From Cohnella zeiphila (GTDB lineage: Bacteria > Bacillota > Bacilli > Paenibacillales > Paenibacillaceae), in contig NZ_JACJVO010000007.1 in the NCBI RefSeq assembly GCF_014212055.1, positions 1 through 64,000 on the forward strand: DNA of 64,000 nt, given 5' to 3'. The notes under the pieces are model-generated. The model did not search any database. It had not been told where the DNA came from and worked only from the letters and a program-made list of their open reading frames with translations. Positions 8,281-15,231 of this stretch are shown piece by piece. The position numbers were made by a program, and so were the translations under genes. Position 1 is the first letter of the stretch; each line of letters opens with the position of its first letter.

Positions 8281-8841
8281 TTAGCCTTCCGATGCGGCTT
8301 GATGCTCCAGCCACTCCGAGCGAAGCAGCCCCATCGGGATAATGTCGACGTAATGGCCGTTCTTGAACAGCTTCTGCCGCAGCCTGCCTTCCTCGCGGAA
8401 GCCGCACGACCGGTAGCAGCGGAGCGCCCGCTCGTTGAAATCGTACACGTCCAGCTCCAGCCGGTTCAGCCCCATCTGCTCGAAGGCGAAACGGACAAGC
8501 AGCCGCATCGCTTCGGTGCCGTATCCGCGACCGAACCGTTCCGGCGACCCGATGACGATGCCGATGCGGCCGACGCGGTTTTTCCAATCGATGGCGTCGA
8601 GGTTGATCTGGCCGATGTACAGCTGCGTCTGCGCGTCGGCGATAATGAAACCCCGGCAGTCCGGACGCGGCTCCATCATCATGCGCAAGTAAGATTCCGT
8701 CGACTCCAGCGTCTGGGGATAAAGGAAAATGTCCGACAGCGACTCGACCACTTCCGGATCGTTCACCCAGGCGCGGATCGGCACGAGATCCTCGAGCCGG
8801 TACTCTCGCAGCATGATTTTCTCGCCGATGATATACGGCAT
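8281..8841 (-). CDS. GNAT acetyltransferase (RimJ/RimL-like)
   Basis: A 186-residue GNAT protein of the Acetyltransf_3 type that uses acetyl-CoA to modify an amine. The fold is visible: MLREYRLEDLVPIRAW at the N-terminus, the strand GFIIADAQTQLYIGQINL, the acetyl-CoA loop RFGRGYGTEAM at about residue 103, and the C-terminal LELDVYDFNERALRCYRSCGFREEG typical of RimJ-like enzymes. The acceptor is unknown. ATG 8841 has AGGAGG 8 nt upstream. It lies 4 nt after the HD-domain gene and is probably cotranscribed with it. Confidence 0.87.
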   Translation of the reverse strand: MPYIIGEKIMLREYRLEDLVPIRAWVNDPEVVESLSDIFLYPQTLESTESYLRMMMEPRPDCRGFIIADAQTQLYIGQINLDAIDWKNRVGRIGIVIGSPERFGRGYGTEAMRLLVRFAFEQMGLNRLELDVYDFNERALRCYRSCGFREEGRLRQKLFKNGHYVDIIPMGLLRSEWLEHQAASEG

Positions 8842-8845
8842 GATC

Positions 8846-9469
8846 TTATCCTCCTTCCGGTTGCGGCCGATCCGCCAGGAAGCCCCGGTCGACGGCCCGC
8901 TGCAGCAGCTCGTCCACGAATGCCGCCAGCTTCGGCGCCGCGTCCCGGATCGGCTGCATTCTCGCCCGCACCTGCGAGCGAAGGACGCCGTTCTGCTTCC
9001 AACTGTAGCCTTCGGTCGCGAAGTTGTTCAGCAGCGGATGCAAGCGGTCGACGGCGTTCGCGAACAGCGCTTCCGGCGTCCGCCCTTCCTCGAATTCGCG
9101 CCACAGCGCCAGGTAGCTGTCCGTCTGGTCGTCCGGAAGCAGGCCGAAAATCCGCCGCGCCGCCGCCTTTTCCCGTTCTTCTTTGTCGGAGTATCCCTGC
9201 TCGTCGTAGGCGAACGTATCCCCTGCGTCGATCTCGACCAGGTCGTGCACGAGCAGCAGGCGGATCGCGTGTCCAAGGTCCGGCTTCGGTTCGGCCGCGT
9301 ATTCGTGAAGCGTCAGCGCGAGCAGGCCGATATGCCAGGAATGCTCCGCGGAATTCTCCCTCCGGCTGCCGTCGGTCAGCAGCGTGCGCCGCAGCACGTT
9401 CTTCAGCTTGTCCGCTTCGACCAAAAACGCCATTTGCTTCGTCAATCTCGGATCGTTCCAGCTTTCCAT
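8846..9469 (-). CDS. HD-domain phosphohydrolase (YfbR/HDDC2-like)
   Basis: A 207-residue HD-family metal-dependent phosphohydrolase. Metal ligands are H in SAEHSWHIG, the HD pair in LLLVHDLVEIDAGD and the later D in NAVDRLHPLL. The spacing fits the HDDC2/YfbR group of 5'-deoxynucleotidases, so a role in nucleotide clean-up is plausible but inferred. ATG 9469 follows an AAGGAG site. It starts the HD-GNAT pair, 46 nt downstream of gluQ in the same direction. Confidence 0.82.
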   Translation of the reverse strand: MESWNDPRLTKQMAFLVEADKLKNVLRRTLLTDGSRRENSAEHSWHIGLLALTLHEYAAEPKPDLGHAIRLLLVHDLVEIDAGDTFAYDEQGYSDKEEREKAAARRIFGLLPDDQTDSYLALWREFEEGRTPEALFANAVDRLHPLLNNFATEGYSWKQNGVLRSQVRARMQPIRDAAPKLAAFVDELLQRAVDRGFLADRPQPEGG

Positions 9470-9515
9470 CCTGCCAATCTCCTTTTTCTCTGTCGCTGCA
9501 ATCTATCTCTTCAGG

Positions 9516-10496
9516 TCAATCGGGCATCAGCGCCGCAAGCCAATCTTCGTTCAGCCGGACCGCTTCCCTCTTCACGCGTTCCGGACGCCAGACGGCGACG
9601 AGTTCCCGCGGCGAAGCGTCTGTCGCGATTTCGATCAGTCCGGACGCCGCCGCCAGCCAGCCGACGATTCTCTCCGCCGGGAGGCCTTGTTCGCGAAGCT
9701 CGGCCAGCGACACCGAGCCGTGCCGCTTCGACAGGCGGGAGCCGTCCGGACCGAGCAGCAGCGGACCGTGCGCGAAGCGCGGCGGCGCGGCGCCGAGCGC
9801 CTCGTACAGCGCGAGCTGCCGGGGCGTCGAATCGAGCAGGTCCCAGCCGCGCAGCACGTCGGTAACGCGCATGGCAATGTCGTCGACGACGACCGCGAGC
9901 TGGTAGCCGATCACGCCGTCCGCGCGCCTGACGACGAAGTCGCCCCCGGCGCCCGCCGGGAAGACGACCGTCCCGGCGATTCCGTCGGCGAACGGAAAGG
10001 CGCGATCCGGCATCGCGAAGCGCAGCGCCGGGCTCTTCTTCGCCGCACGCTCCGCCTTTTGCGCCTCCGTCAAACGCCTGCACTCGCCCGCGCAGCCCGC
10101 GCCTTCCGAGGCCAGGCCGTGCGGAGCGCTCGCCGCCGACAGCAGGTCGGCGCGGCTGCAGAAGCATTCGTACAGATGCCCTTCCCGCTTCAAAATGCCC
10201 AGCGCCTCCTCGTAACGCTCCGAGCGAAGGCTTTGCTCGTAAGGCGCCCAAGGACCGCCGGCATCCGGGCCTTCCTCCCAGTCCAGGCCGAGCCAGCGCA
10301 TGTCTTCCAGCAGCTGCGCGGCGTAGGCTGGCTTGCAGCGGGCTCGGTCCAAATCCTCGAGGCGAAGGATCATCTCCCCGCTTTCCGCGCGAATTTGCAG
10401 CCAGGCGAGCAAGGCCGACAGCGCGTTGCCCAGGTGCAGCCGGCCCGACGGGGTCGGCGCGAAACGCCCCCGGACCCGGGTTACGCTCACGTTCAC
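9516..10496 (-). CDS. gluQ: glutamyl-Q tRNA(Asp) synthetase
   Basis: GluQRS is a paralogue of the glutamyl-tRNA synthetase catalytic core; it attaches glutamate to the queuosine base of tRNA-Asp. At 326 residues it lacks the anticodon-binding domain. The HIGH-like motif is GRLHLGN after FAPTPS, the KMSKS-like motif is RLSKRHGSV, and a Cys-rich zinc site is suggested by YECFCSRAD and GAGCAGEC. The start GTG 10496 has GGAGAG 6-7 nt upstream. It is transcribed divergently from the ABC exporter, with 115 bp between them. Confidence 0.93.
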   Translation of the reverse strand: MNVSVTRVRGRFAPTPSGRLHLGNALSALLAWLQIRAESGEMILRLEDLDRARCKPAYAAQLLEDMRWLGLDWEEGPDAGGPWAPYEQSLRSERYEEALGILKREGHLYECFCSRADLLSAASAPHGLASEGAGCAGECRRLTEAQKAERAAKKSPALRFAMPDRAFPFADGIAGTVVFPAGAGGDFVVRRADGVIGYQLAVVVDDIAMRVTDVLRGWDLLDSTPRQLALYEALGAAPPRFAHGPLLLGPDGSRLSKRHGSVSLAELREQGLPAERIVGWLAAASGLIEIATDASPRELVAVWRPERVKREAVRLNEDWLAALMPD

Positions 10497-10611
10497 AGGA
10501 AGCTCTCCTTTCTTTTCCTATTGTATCACAACGCAATTCATATTCAGTTCACAAACGAAATTCATCATAAGGTTCAGATACAGAACGCAAAAGACAGAAA
10601 GAGGGAGTTCC

Positions 10612-12417
10612 ATGAATTCGACCACCGCCATGACAACCATCCCCAATAAACCGGAGAGCCCGTCCGGCAAGCCGGGAAGCTGGCGCCCGTTCCTCGGGCT
10701 GATCCGATCGGCGAGGCCGTCGACCGGTCTGCTATCGCTCGCCCTTGGGCTCAGCGTGCTGACGGCGGCCGGCGGGCTGATCGTTCCGCAGGTGACGCGC
10801 AGCCTCGTCGACGGCTTCTCGCTCTCTTCGCTTCATGCCGGCCAGATCGCTCTGATCGCCTGCCTGTTTCTGGCCTCGGCCGCCGCCTCCGGGCTGTCGA
10901 TCTTCCTGCTGAACCGCATCGGCCAGCAAGTGCTGTACCGGCTGCGCGACCGGCTGTGGAAAAAGATGCTCGTCCTCCCCGTCGCCCATTACGACCGCGT
11001 CAAATCGGCGGAGCTGGTCAGCCGGATGACGAACGACACGGGCATCGTCAAAAACTTGATCAGCGAGCATCTGTCCACCCTCGTCTCCGGTTCGCTCTCG
11101 ATCGTCGGCTCCCTCATCCTGCTGTTCGCGCTCGATTGGCGGATGACCTCGGTGCTGCTCGTCGCCGTCCCGCTCGCGGTGGCCGTCATGGTTCCGATGG
11201 GCATGCAGATGAGCCGCATCTCCCGCAGCACGCAGGACGAGACCGCCGGCTGGACCGCGACCTTGTCGCAGGTGCTGTCCGAGAACCGTCTCGTCAAATC
11301 GTCCGGCGCCGAGCCGCTGGAATACGAGCACGGCCGCGAGGGTATGTTCCGGCTCCTGAAGCTTGGCATCAAGGAGGGTCGCGTTCAAGCGTTCGTCACG
11401 CCGCTGATGACGATCGTCATCATGATGCTGCTGGCCGTCGTCGTCGGATACGGCGGCATGCGGGTATCCTCCGGCGCCATGACGACCGGCGGCCTGGTCG
11501 CCTTCGTGCTGTATCTGATGCAGCTGATCGCGCCGCTGACCCAATTGACGCAGTTCTTCACGCAATTCCAGAAAGCGGTCGGCGCGACCGGGCGCATCGT
11601 CGAGACGCTGGCGGCGCCGGAGGAAGATCACGAGACCGGCTCTGCCGTGCCCGGCGAGATCCGTCCGATTCGCCTTGACCGAATCTCCTTCGGCTATGGT
11701 GCGGGATCGGACGTGCTGAAGGACGTAAGCTTCGAAGTGCCGTGCGGCAAAGTGACCGCGCTTGTCGGACCGAGCGGCAGCGGCAAGACGACGCTGTTCT
11801 CGCTCCTCGAGCGGTATTACGAGCCTTCCCAGGGCGCGCTTCGTTACGGCGACGAGAACGCCTCCGCGTTCTCCCTCGCATCGTGGCGCGGCCAGATCGG
11901 ATACGTTCAGCAGGAAAGTCCGCTCATCTCCGGCACGATCCGCGACAACATCGTGTACGGCCTCGATCGCCCCGTCTCCGACGAAGAGCTGTCACGGGCG
12001 GCGGCCATGGCGAACGCCGAATCGTTCATTCTCTCGTTCGATGACGGCTACGGGACGCAGGTCGGCGAGCGCGGACTCAAGCTGTCCGGCGGTCAGCGCC
12101 AGCGCATCGGCATCGCCCGCGCCCTGCTCCGCGATCCTCGCATTCTCCTGCTGGACGAAGCGACGTCAAGTCTGGACAGCCAATCGGAAGCCGCCGTGCA
12201 GGAAGCGCTGGCCAACCTGATGAAGGGCCGCACGACAATCGTCATCGCGCACAGGCTCTCGACGGTCGTCGACGCGGACCAGATCGTTTTCCTCGACAAG
12301 GGAGCCGTTACCGGCATCGGAACGCACGAGGAGCTGGCCAAGAACCACGAGCTGTACCGGCAATTCGCCGTCAGCCAATTGCGCTATGAAGACGAGCGGC
12401 AAACCGTTATATTGTAA
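10612..12417 (+). CDS. ABC exporter, fused membrane and ATPase domains (BmrA-like)
   Basis: A 601-residue half-transporter that would work as a homodimer in drug or lipid export. Six membrane helices lie between about residues 40 and 320 (for example LLSLALGLSVLTAAGGLIVP and the MMLLAVVVGYGGM segment). The ATPase domain has Walker A GPSGSGKTT, Q-loop YVQQESPL, signature LSGGQRQRIGIARA, Walker B ILLLDEATSSLD and the switch His in AHRLSTV. ATG 10612 with GAGGGAG upstream is preferred over longer frames. The response regulator gene follows after 19 nt, so the pump is probably cotranscribed with and controlled by the next two genes. Confidence 0.92.
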   Translation: MNSTTAMTTIPNKPESPSGKPGSWRPFLGLIRSARPSTGLLSLALGLSVLTAAGGLIVPQVTRSLVDGFSLSSLHAGQIALIACLFLASAAASGLSIFLLNRIGQQVLYRLRDRLWKKMLVLPVAHYDRVKSAELVSRMTNDTGIVKNLISEHLSTLVSGSLSIVGSLILLFALDWRMTSVLLVAVPLAVAVMVPMGMQMSRISRSTQDETAGWTATLSQVLSENRLVKSSGAEPLEYEHGREGMFRLLKLGIKEGRVQAFVTPLMTIVIMMLLAVVVGYGGMRVSSGAMTTGGLVAFVLYLMQLIAPLTQLTQFFTQFQKAVGATGRIVETLAAPEEDHETGSAVPGEIRPIRLDRISFGYGAGSDVLKDVSFEVPCGKVTALVGPSGSGKTTLFSLLERYYEPSQGALRYGDENASAFSLASWRGQIGYVQQESPLISGTIRDNIVYGLDRPVSDEELSRAAAMANAESFILSFDDGYGTQVGERGLKLSGGQRQRIGIARALLRDPRILLLDEATSSLDSQSEAAVQEALANLMKGRTTIVIAHRLSTVVDADQIVFLDKGAVTGIGTHEELAKNHELYRQFAVSQLRYEDERQTVIL

Positions 12418-12436
12418 ATAATGGAGGTGGAGCCCG

Positions 12437-13111
12437 ATGGCCCGGGTGCTTGTTGTCGACGACGACCCGCATATTCGCGAGCTGGTCGCGCTGTTCCTGC
12501 AGCGCGAAGGCTTCGAAGCGCAGGAAGCGGCGGACGGCGTCGAAGCGTTGAAACTGCTGGAATCCGTCCAGGTCGATCTCGTCGTCCTGGACGTGATGAT
12601 GCCGAACATGGACGGCTGGGAGTTGTGCTCCCAGCTGAGGGAACATTATGAGATGCCGCTCTTGATGCTGACGGCGAAGGGCGAGACGGATCAGAAGGTC
12701 AAAGGCTTCCAGCTCGGAACCGACGACTATTTGGTCAAGCCGTTCGAGCCGGTCGAACTCGTCATGAGAGTCAAAGCGCTGCTGAAGCGCTACAAAATCG
12801 CGATCGCCCAAGAGGTCCAGGTCGGCCGGGTGCATCTGAACCGGAAGACGTTCGAGCTGACGATCGGCGCCGAGTCGCACACGCTGCCGCTCAAGGAATT
12901 CGAACTTCTTTACAAGCTGGCCAGCTATCCGGGCAAGACGTTCTCGCGGGAGCAGCTGATCGAGCAGATCTGGGGCTACGATTACGAAGGAGACGAACGG
13001 ACGGTCGACGTGCACATCAAGCGCCTTCGCGAACGGTTCCCCGAGGAGAAGCACGGTTTTCGCATTACGACGATCCGCGGACTCGGCTACCGGCTGGAGG
13101 TGATCGCGTGA
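12437..13111 (+). CDS. OmpR/PhoB-family response regulator
   Basis: A 224-residue two-domain regulator: receiver (1-118) with the acidic pair in VVDDDPH, phosphoacceptor Asp in VVLDVMMPNMDG, Thr in MLTAKGE and Lys in VKPFEP, then a winged helix (about 130-224) ending in the usual TTIRGLGYRLE. GGAGGTGG precedes the ATG. The stop overlaps the kinase start in a GTGA quartet, so the two are translated together. Genes around it suggest it controls the ABC exporter operon. Confidence 0.93.
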   Translation: MARVLVVDDDPHIRELVALFLQREGFEAQEAADGVEALKLLESVQVDLVVLDVMMPNMDGWELCSQLREHYEMPLLMLTAKGETDQKVKGFQLGTDDYLVKPFEPVELVMRVKALLKRYKIAIAQEVQVGRVHLNRKTFELTIGAESHTLPLKEFELLYKLASYPGKTFSREQLIEQIWGYDYEGDERTVDVHIKRLRERFPEEKHGFRITTIRGLGYRLEVIA

Positions 13112-14553
13112 GCCGGGACGAGCGCGACGGACGGCCGGGCGAAGAACCGCGCGGCGCGCGATCGGAACGAGAGCGATCCGATCGGGTAAATGAAAGTTCC
13201 TGGTATGGACAGCGCGACGGACGGACGACGGCTGGCCGGCAAAGCCTGGACGAACGGCATCGGGCTCACTGGGAGATGAGACGCGAGCGCAGAGAGCAGC
13301 AGCAGCTCCGCCAGCTGGCCCGGCGCAGGGCTCAATTGGAGATGCGGGAGCGGATGCTCGCCCAGCGGCATGCTCATCGCGAGTGTATGCAGAACGACCG
13401 TCAGCCGGACAAAAGCAAGCCGCACCGCTATTCGGGCGGTCAGCCCAGGTGGTACCACGTCTTATTCGGCGTATCGGCCTTCTTTCTGTTTTTTACCCTT
13501 TGCTGGACGGCCGGCCATTATATCACCGTGTTCTTCGGCCCCTACTGGCCCTACGGACAGCTGCATCCTACGCTTCGCGACTATTTGGCGCTGGTGCTGG
13601 CGCTTTTCCTGTTCGGCTTCTCGATGACGGTCGTGCGCTGGATCGTCAAGCCGGAGCAGCGGGCGGCCAACGCCTTCACCGCGATGGTCGACGCGATGCA
13701 GCGAATGTCGAAGGGCGACTTCAACATCAACCTGGAGGCTCACCCCAAATATGCGGGCGAACTGACGGTTCTGGTCGACAATCTGAACCGGATGGCGTCG
13801 GAGCTCGGGCAGATGGAGCAGATGAGGCAGGAGTTCATCTCCAACGTGTCCCATGAGATTCAGTCTCCGCTGACCGCGATCAAAGGGTTCGCCCAGGCGC
13901 TCCGCCAGGACGGCATGGATCCGAACACGCGAGATCATTATCTGAAAATCATCGAAACGGAGAGCGAGCGGATGTCCCGGATGAGCGACAACCTCATTCG
14001 CCTGTCGACGCTCGAGTCCCGCAATCAACCGTTTCGGCTACGAACGTTCCGGCTGGACCGCCAGATCCGCCAAGCCGTGCTTAGCTGCGAACCGCTCTGG
14101 GTCGACAAGCGGCTGGAGATGGATATCCGGCTGGACGAGGTAACGCTGGAAGCCGACGAAGAACTGCTGAACCAGGTGTGGCGCAATTTGCTGCATAACG
14201 CCATCAAATTTACGCCGGAGGGCGGAACGCTTACGGTCGGGCTCGGCATTCGCGGAGACCAAGCGACGGCGACGTTCGCGGACACCGGAGTCGGGATCGC
14301 GGAAGCCGATATCCCCCATCTGTTCGAGCGCTTTTTCAAGGCCGACAAAGCCCGCAACCGATCCTTGGGCGGAAGCGGACTCGGTCTCTCCATCGTCAAG
14401 AAGATCGTCGATCTGCACGGCGGAGCCATTGACGTGGAGAGCAGGCCAGTGGAAGGAACGACGTTTACGGTCCGGCTTCCGCTGTCCGCGGTCGACTCCC
14501 TCAGACAGGCCGACGAGGCGAACGACAAGATATCCCCGCAAAGCCGGGCATAG
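13108..14553 (+). CDS. sensor histidine kinase with long N-terminal cytoplasmic extension
   Basis: A 481-residue membrane kinase. Residues 1-115 form a highly charged, arginine- and glutamine-rich stretch, likely coiled coil (about 55-95), before TM1 (about 117-137) and TM2 (about 160-179); the loop between them is only about 20 residues, as in intramembrane-sensing kinases. A HAMP linker follows, then H249 in SNVSHEIQSPL, an N box NLLHNAIKF and G boxes DTGVGI and GGSGLGLSIVKK. It starts with GTG inside the regulator stop codon. No extracellular sensor domain is visible, so it may sense membrane stress or the adjacent transporter. Confidence 0.92.
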   Translation: MSRDERDGRPGEEPRGARSERERSDRVNESSWYGQRDGRTTAGRQSLDERHRAHWEMRRERREQQQLRQLARRRAQLEMRERMLAQRHAHRECMQNDRQPDKSKPHRYSGGQPRWYHVLFGVSAFFLFFTLCWTAGHYITVFFGPYWPYGQLHPTLRDYLALVLALFLFGFSMTVVRWIVKPEQRAANAFTAMVDAMQRMSKGDFNINLEAHPKYAGELTVLVDNLNRMASELGQMEQMRQEFISNVSHEIQSPLTAIKGFAQALRQDGMDPNTRDHYLKIIETESERMSRMSDNLIRLSTLESRNQPFRLRTFRLDRQIRQAVLSCEPLWVDKRLEMDIRLDEVTLEADEELLNQVWRNLLHNAIKFTPEGGTLTVGLGIRGDQATATFADTGVGIAEADIPHLFERFFKADKARNRSLGGSGLGLSIVKKIVDLHGGAIDVESRPVEGTTFTVRLPLSAVDSLRQADEANDKISPQSRA

Positions 14554-14570
14554 CTTCCATGATTAGAAAA

Positions 14571-14595
14571 GCTTCCCTCCTACACGGAGGGAAGC
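14571..14595. terminator. bidirectional terminator between kinase and LuxR gene
   Basis: A perfect 10-bp stem (GCTTCCCTCC / GGAGGGAAGC) with a 5-nt loop. The - strand side is followed by TTTTC, the + side by a short CATTTTG. It ends the exporter/two-component operon and the LuxR-type gene, whose TAG stop sits within the hairpin. Confidence 0.75.
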
Positions 14596-14900
14596 AGCAT
14601 TTTGATCGTATGGTTGAAAAACATCGCCTGAAGCGTGCGGGAAGAACCCGTGTTCGTTTTTTTCATCATGCATGCCAGGTGGTTCTTGAGCGTCTTCGGA
14701 GAGATGTGAAGCTCCTTCGCCAGTTCGTCGTTCCGAAGCCCGCCGATGACGAGCAGCCGAAGCACCTGCGTCTCCCTCGGCGTCAAGCCGTGGCGCTTGG
14801 CGAAAGATTGGAAGATCGGACCCAGGAAAGTCTGTTGGCTAAGCTGCTGGTGCTGAACCTGTACGCCGTCGGTCTGGATAAAGCTGTTCAACATTCTCAT
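14580..14900 (-). CDS. LuxR/GerE-type DNA-binding protein
   Basis: A 106-residue protein with a single LuxR-type helix-turn-helix at about 38-98 (GLTPRETQVLRLLVIGG, then ELAKELHISPKTLKNHL). There is no receiver or ligand-binding domain, only a 35-residue glutamine-rich N-terminus, so it resembles a stand-alone GerE-like regulator. The residue usually Val in KTVKNH is Leu here. ATG 14900 has GGGGAGG 10 nt upstream. Its target is unknown; it lies between two signalling operons. Confidence 0.82.
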   Translation of the reverse strand: MRMLNSFIQTDGVQVQHQQLSQQTFLGPIFQSFAKRHGLTPRETQVLRLLVIGGLRNDELAKELHISPKTLKNHLACMMKKTNTGSSRTLQAMFFNHTIKMLLPSV

Positions 14901-15231
14901 CTGAAAATTGCCTCCCCTTGAATATAAGCTGATACGTTTCGGCGTCGATCCCCGTCATCTCCGTACCGGCGATTTGCCGGACGCATTCCGCCCTATTCTT
15001 CGCAGCGCTTCGCCGTGGCGCGAAAAAGCCGCGCCGACCTTGTGTCTCCTCGCGTTTATGTATTCGTTTGCACCCTCGGCCGCTTGCCCGAGATCTCCGG
15101 ACCTGGGAATACCTATTTCATCCACTTCACAAAACGGTTGCATCCATTATCATATAGAGGAGTCATTAATATTGTTGCTTATTGGTTGTTAGGCAATTGT
15201 TAGATTCGCTCATACTCTAACGGAGGTTTGC
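14901..15231. other. divergent intergenic region between LuxR gene and hybrid kinase
   Basis: This 331-bp gap carries the LuxR leader, a 6-bp GGCGCG/CGCGCC hairpin at 15017-15035, and the hybrid-kinase promoter region with 11-bp-spaced repeats at 15175-15203. A 62-codon frame on the - strand lacks a ribosome site and is not accepted as a gene. Confidence 0.6.
15175..15216 (+). promoter_or_regulatory. direct repeats and -10 upstream of the hybrid kinase
   Basis: TTGTTAG occurs at 15186-15192 and 15197-15203, exactly 11 bp apart, with a degenerate third copy TTGCTTA at 15175-15181. A CATACT -10 follows at 15211-15216 with no good -35, so the repeats occupy the -35 region. This is the layout of an OmpR/PhoB-type activator site; the natural candidate is the OmpR-type regulator encoded two genes downstream. 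Confidence 0.45.

Noticed and set aside
10537-10576. TTCA repeats ahead of the ABC exporter as a regulator site
   Set aside because: Only 4 bp per repeat and irregular spacing; too weak to claim.
14955-15143. 62-codon - strand frame upstream of the LuxR-type gene
   Set aside because: No ribosome site and no recognisable features; lies in the leader region.
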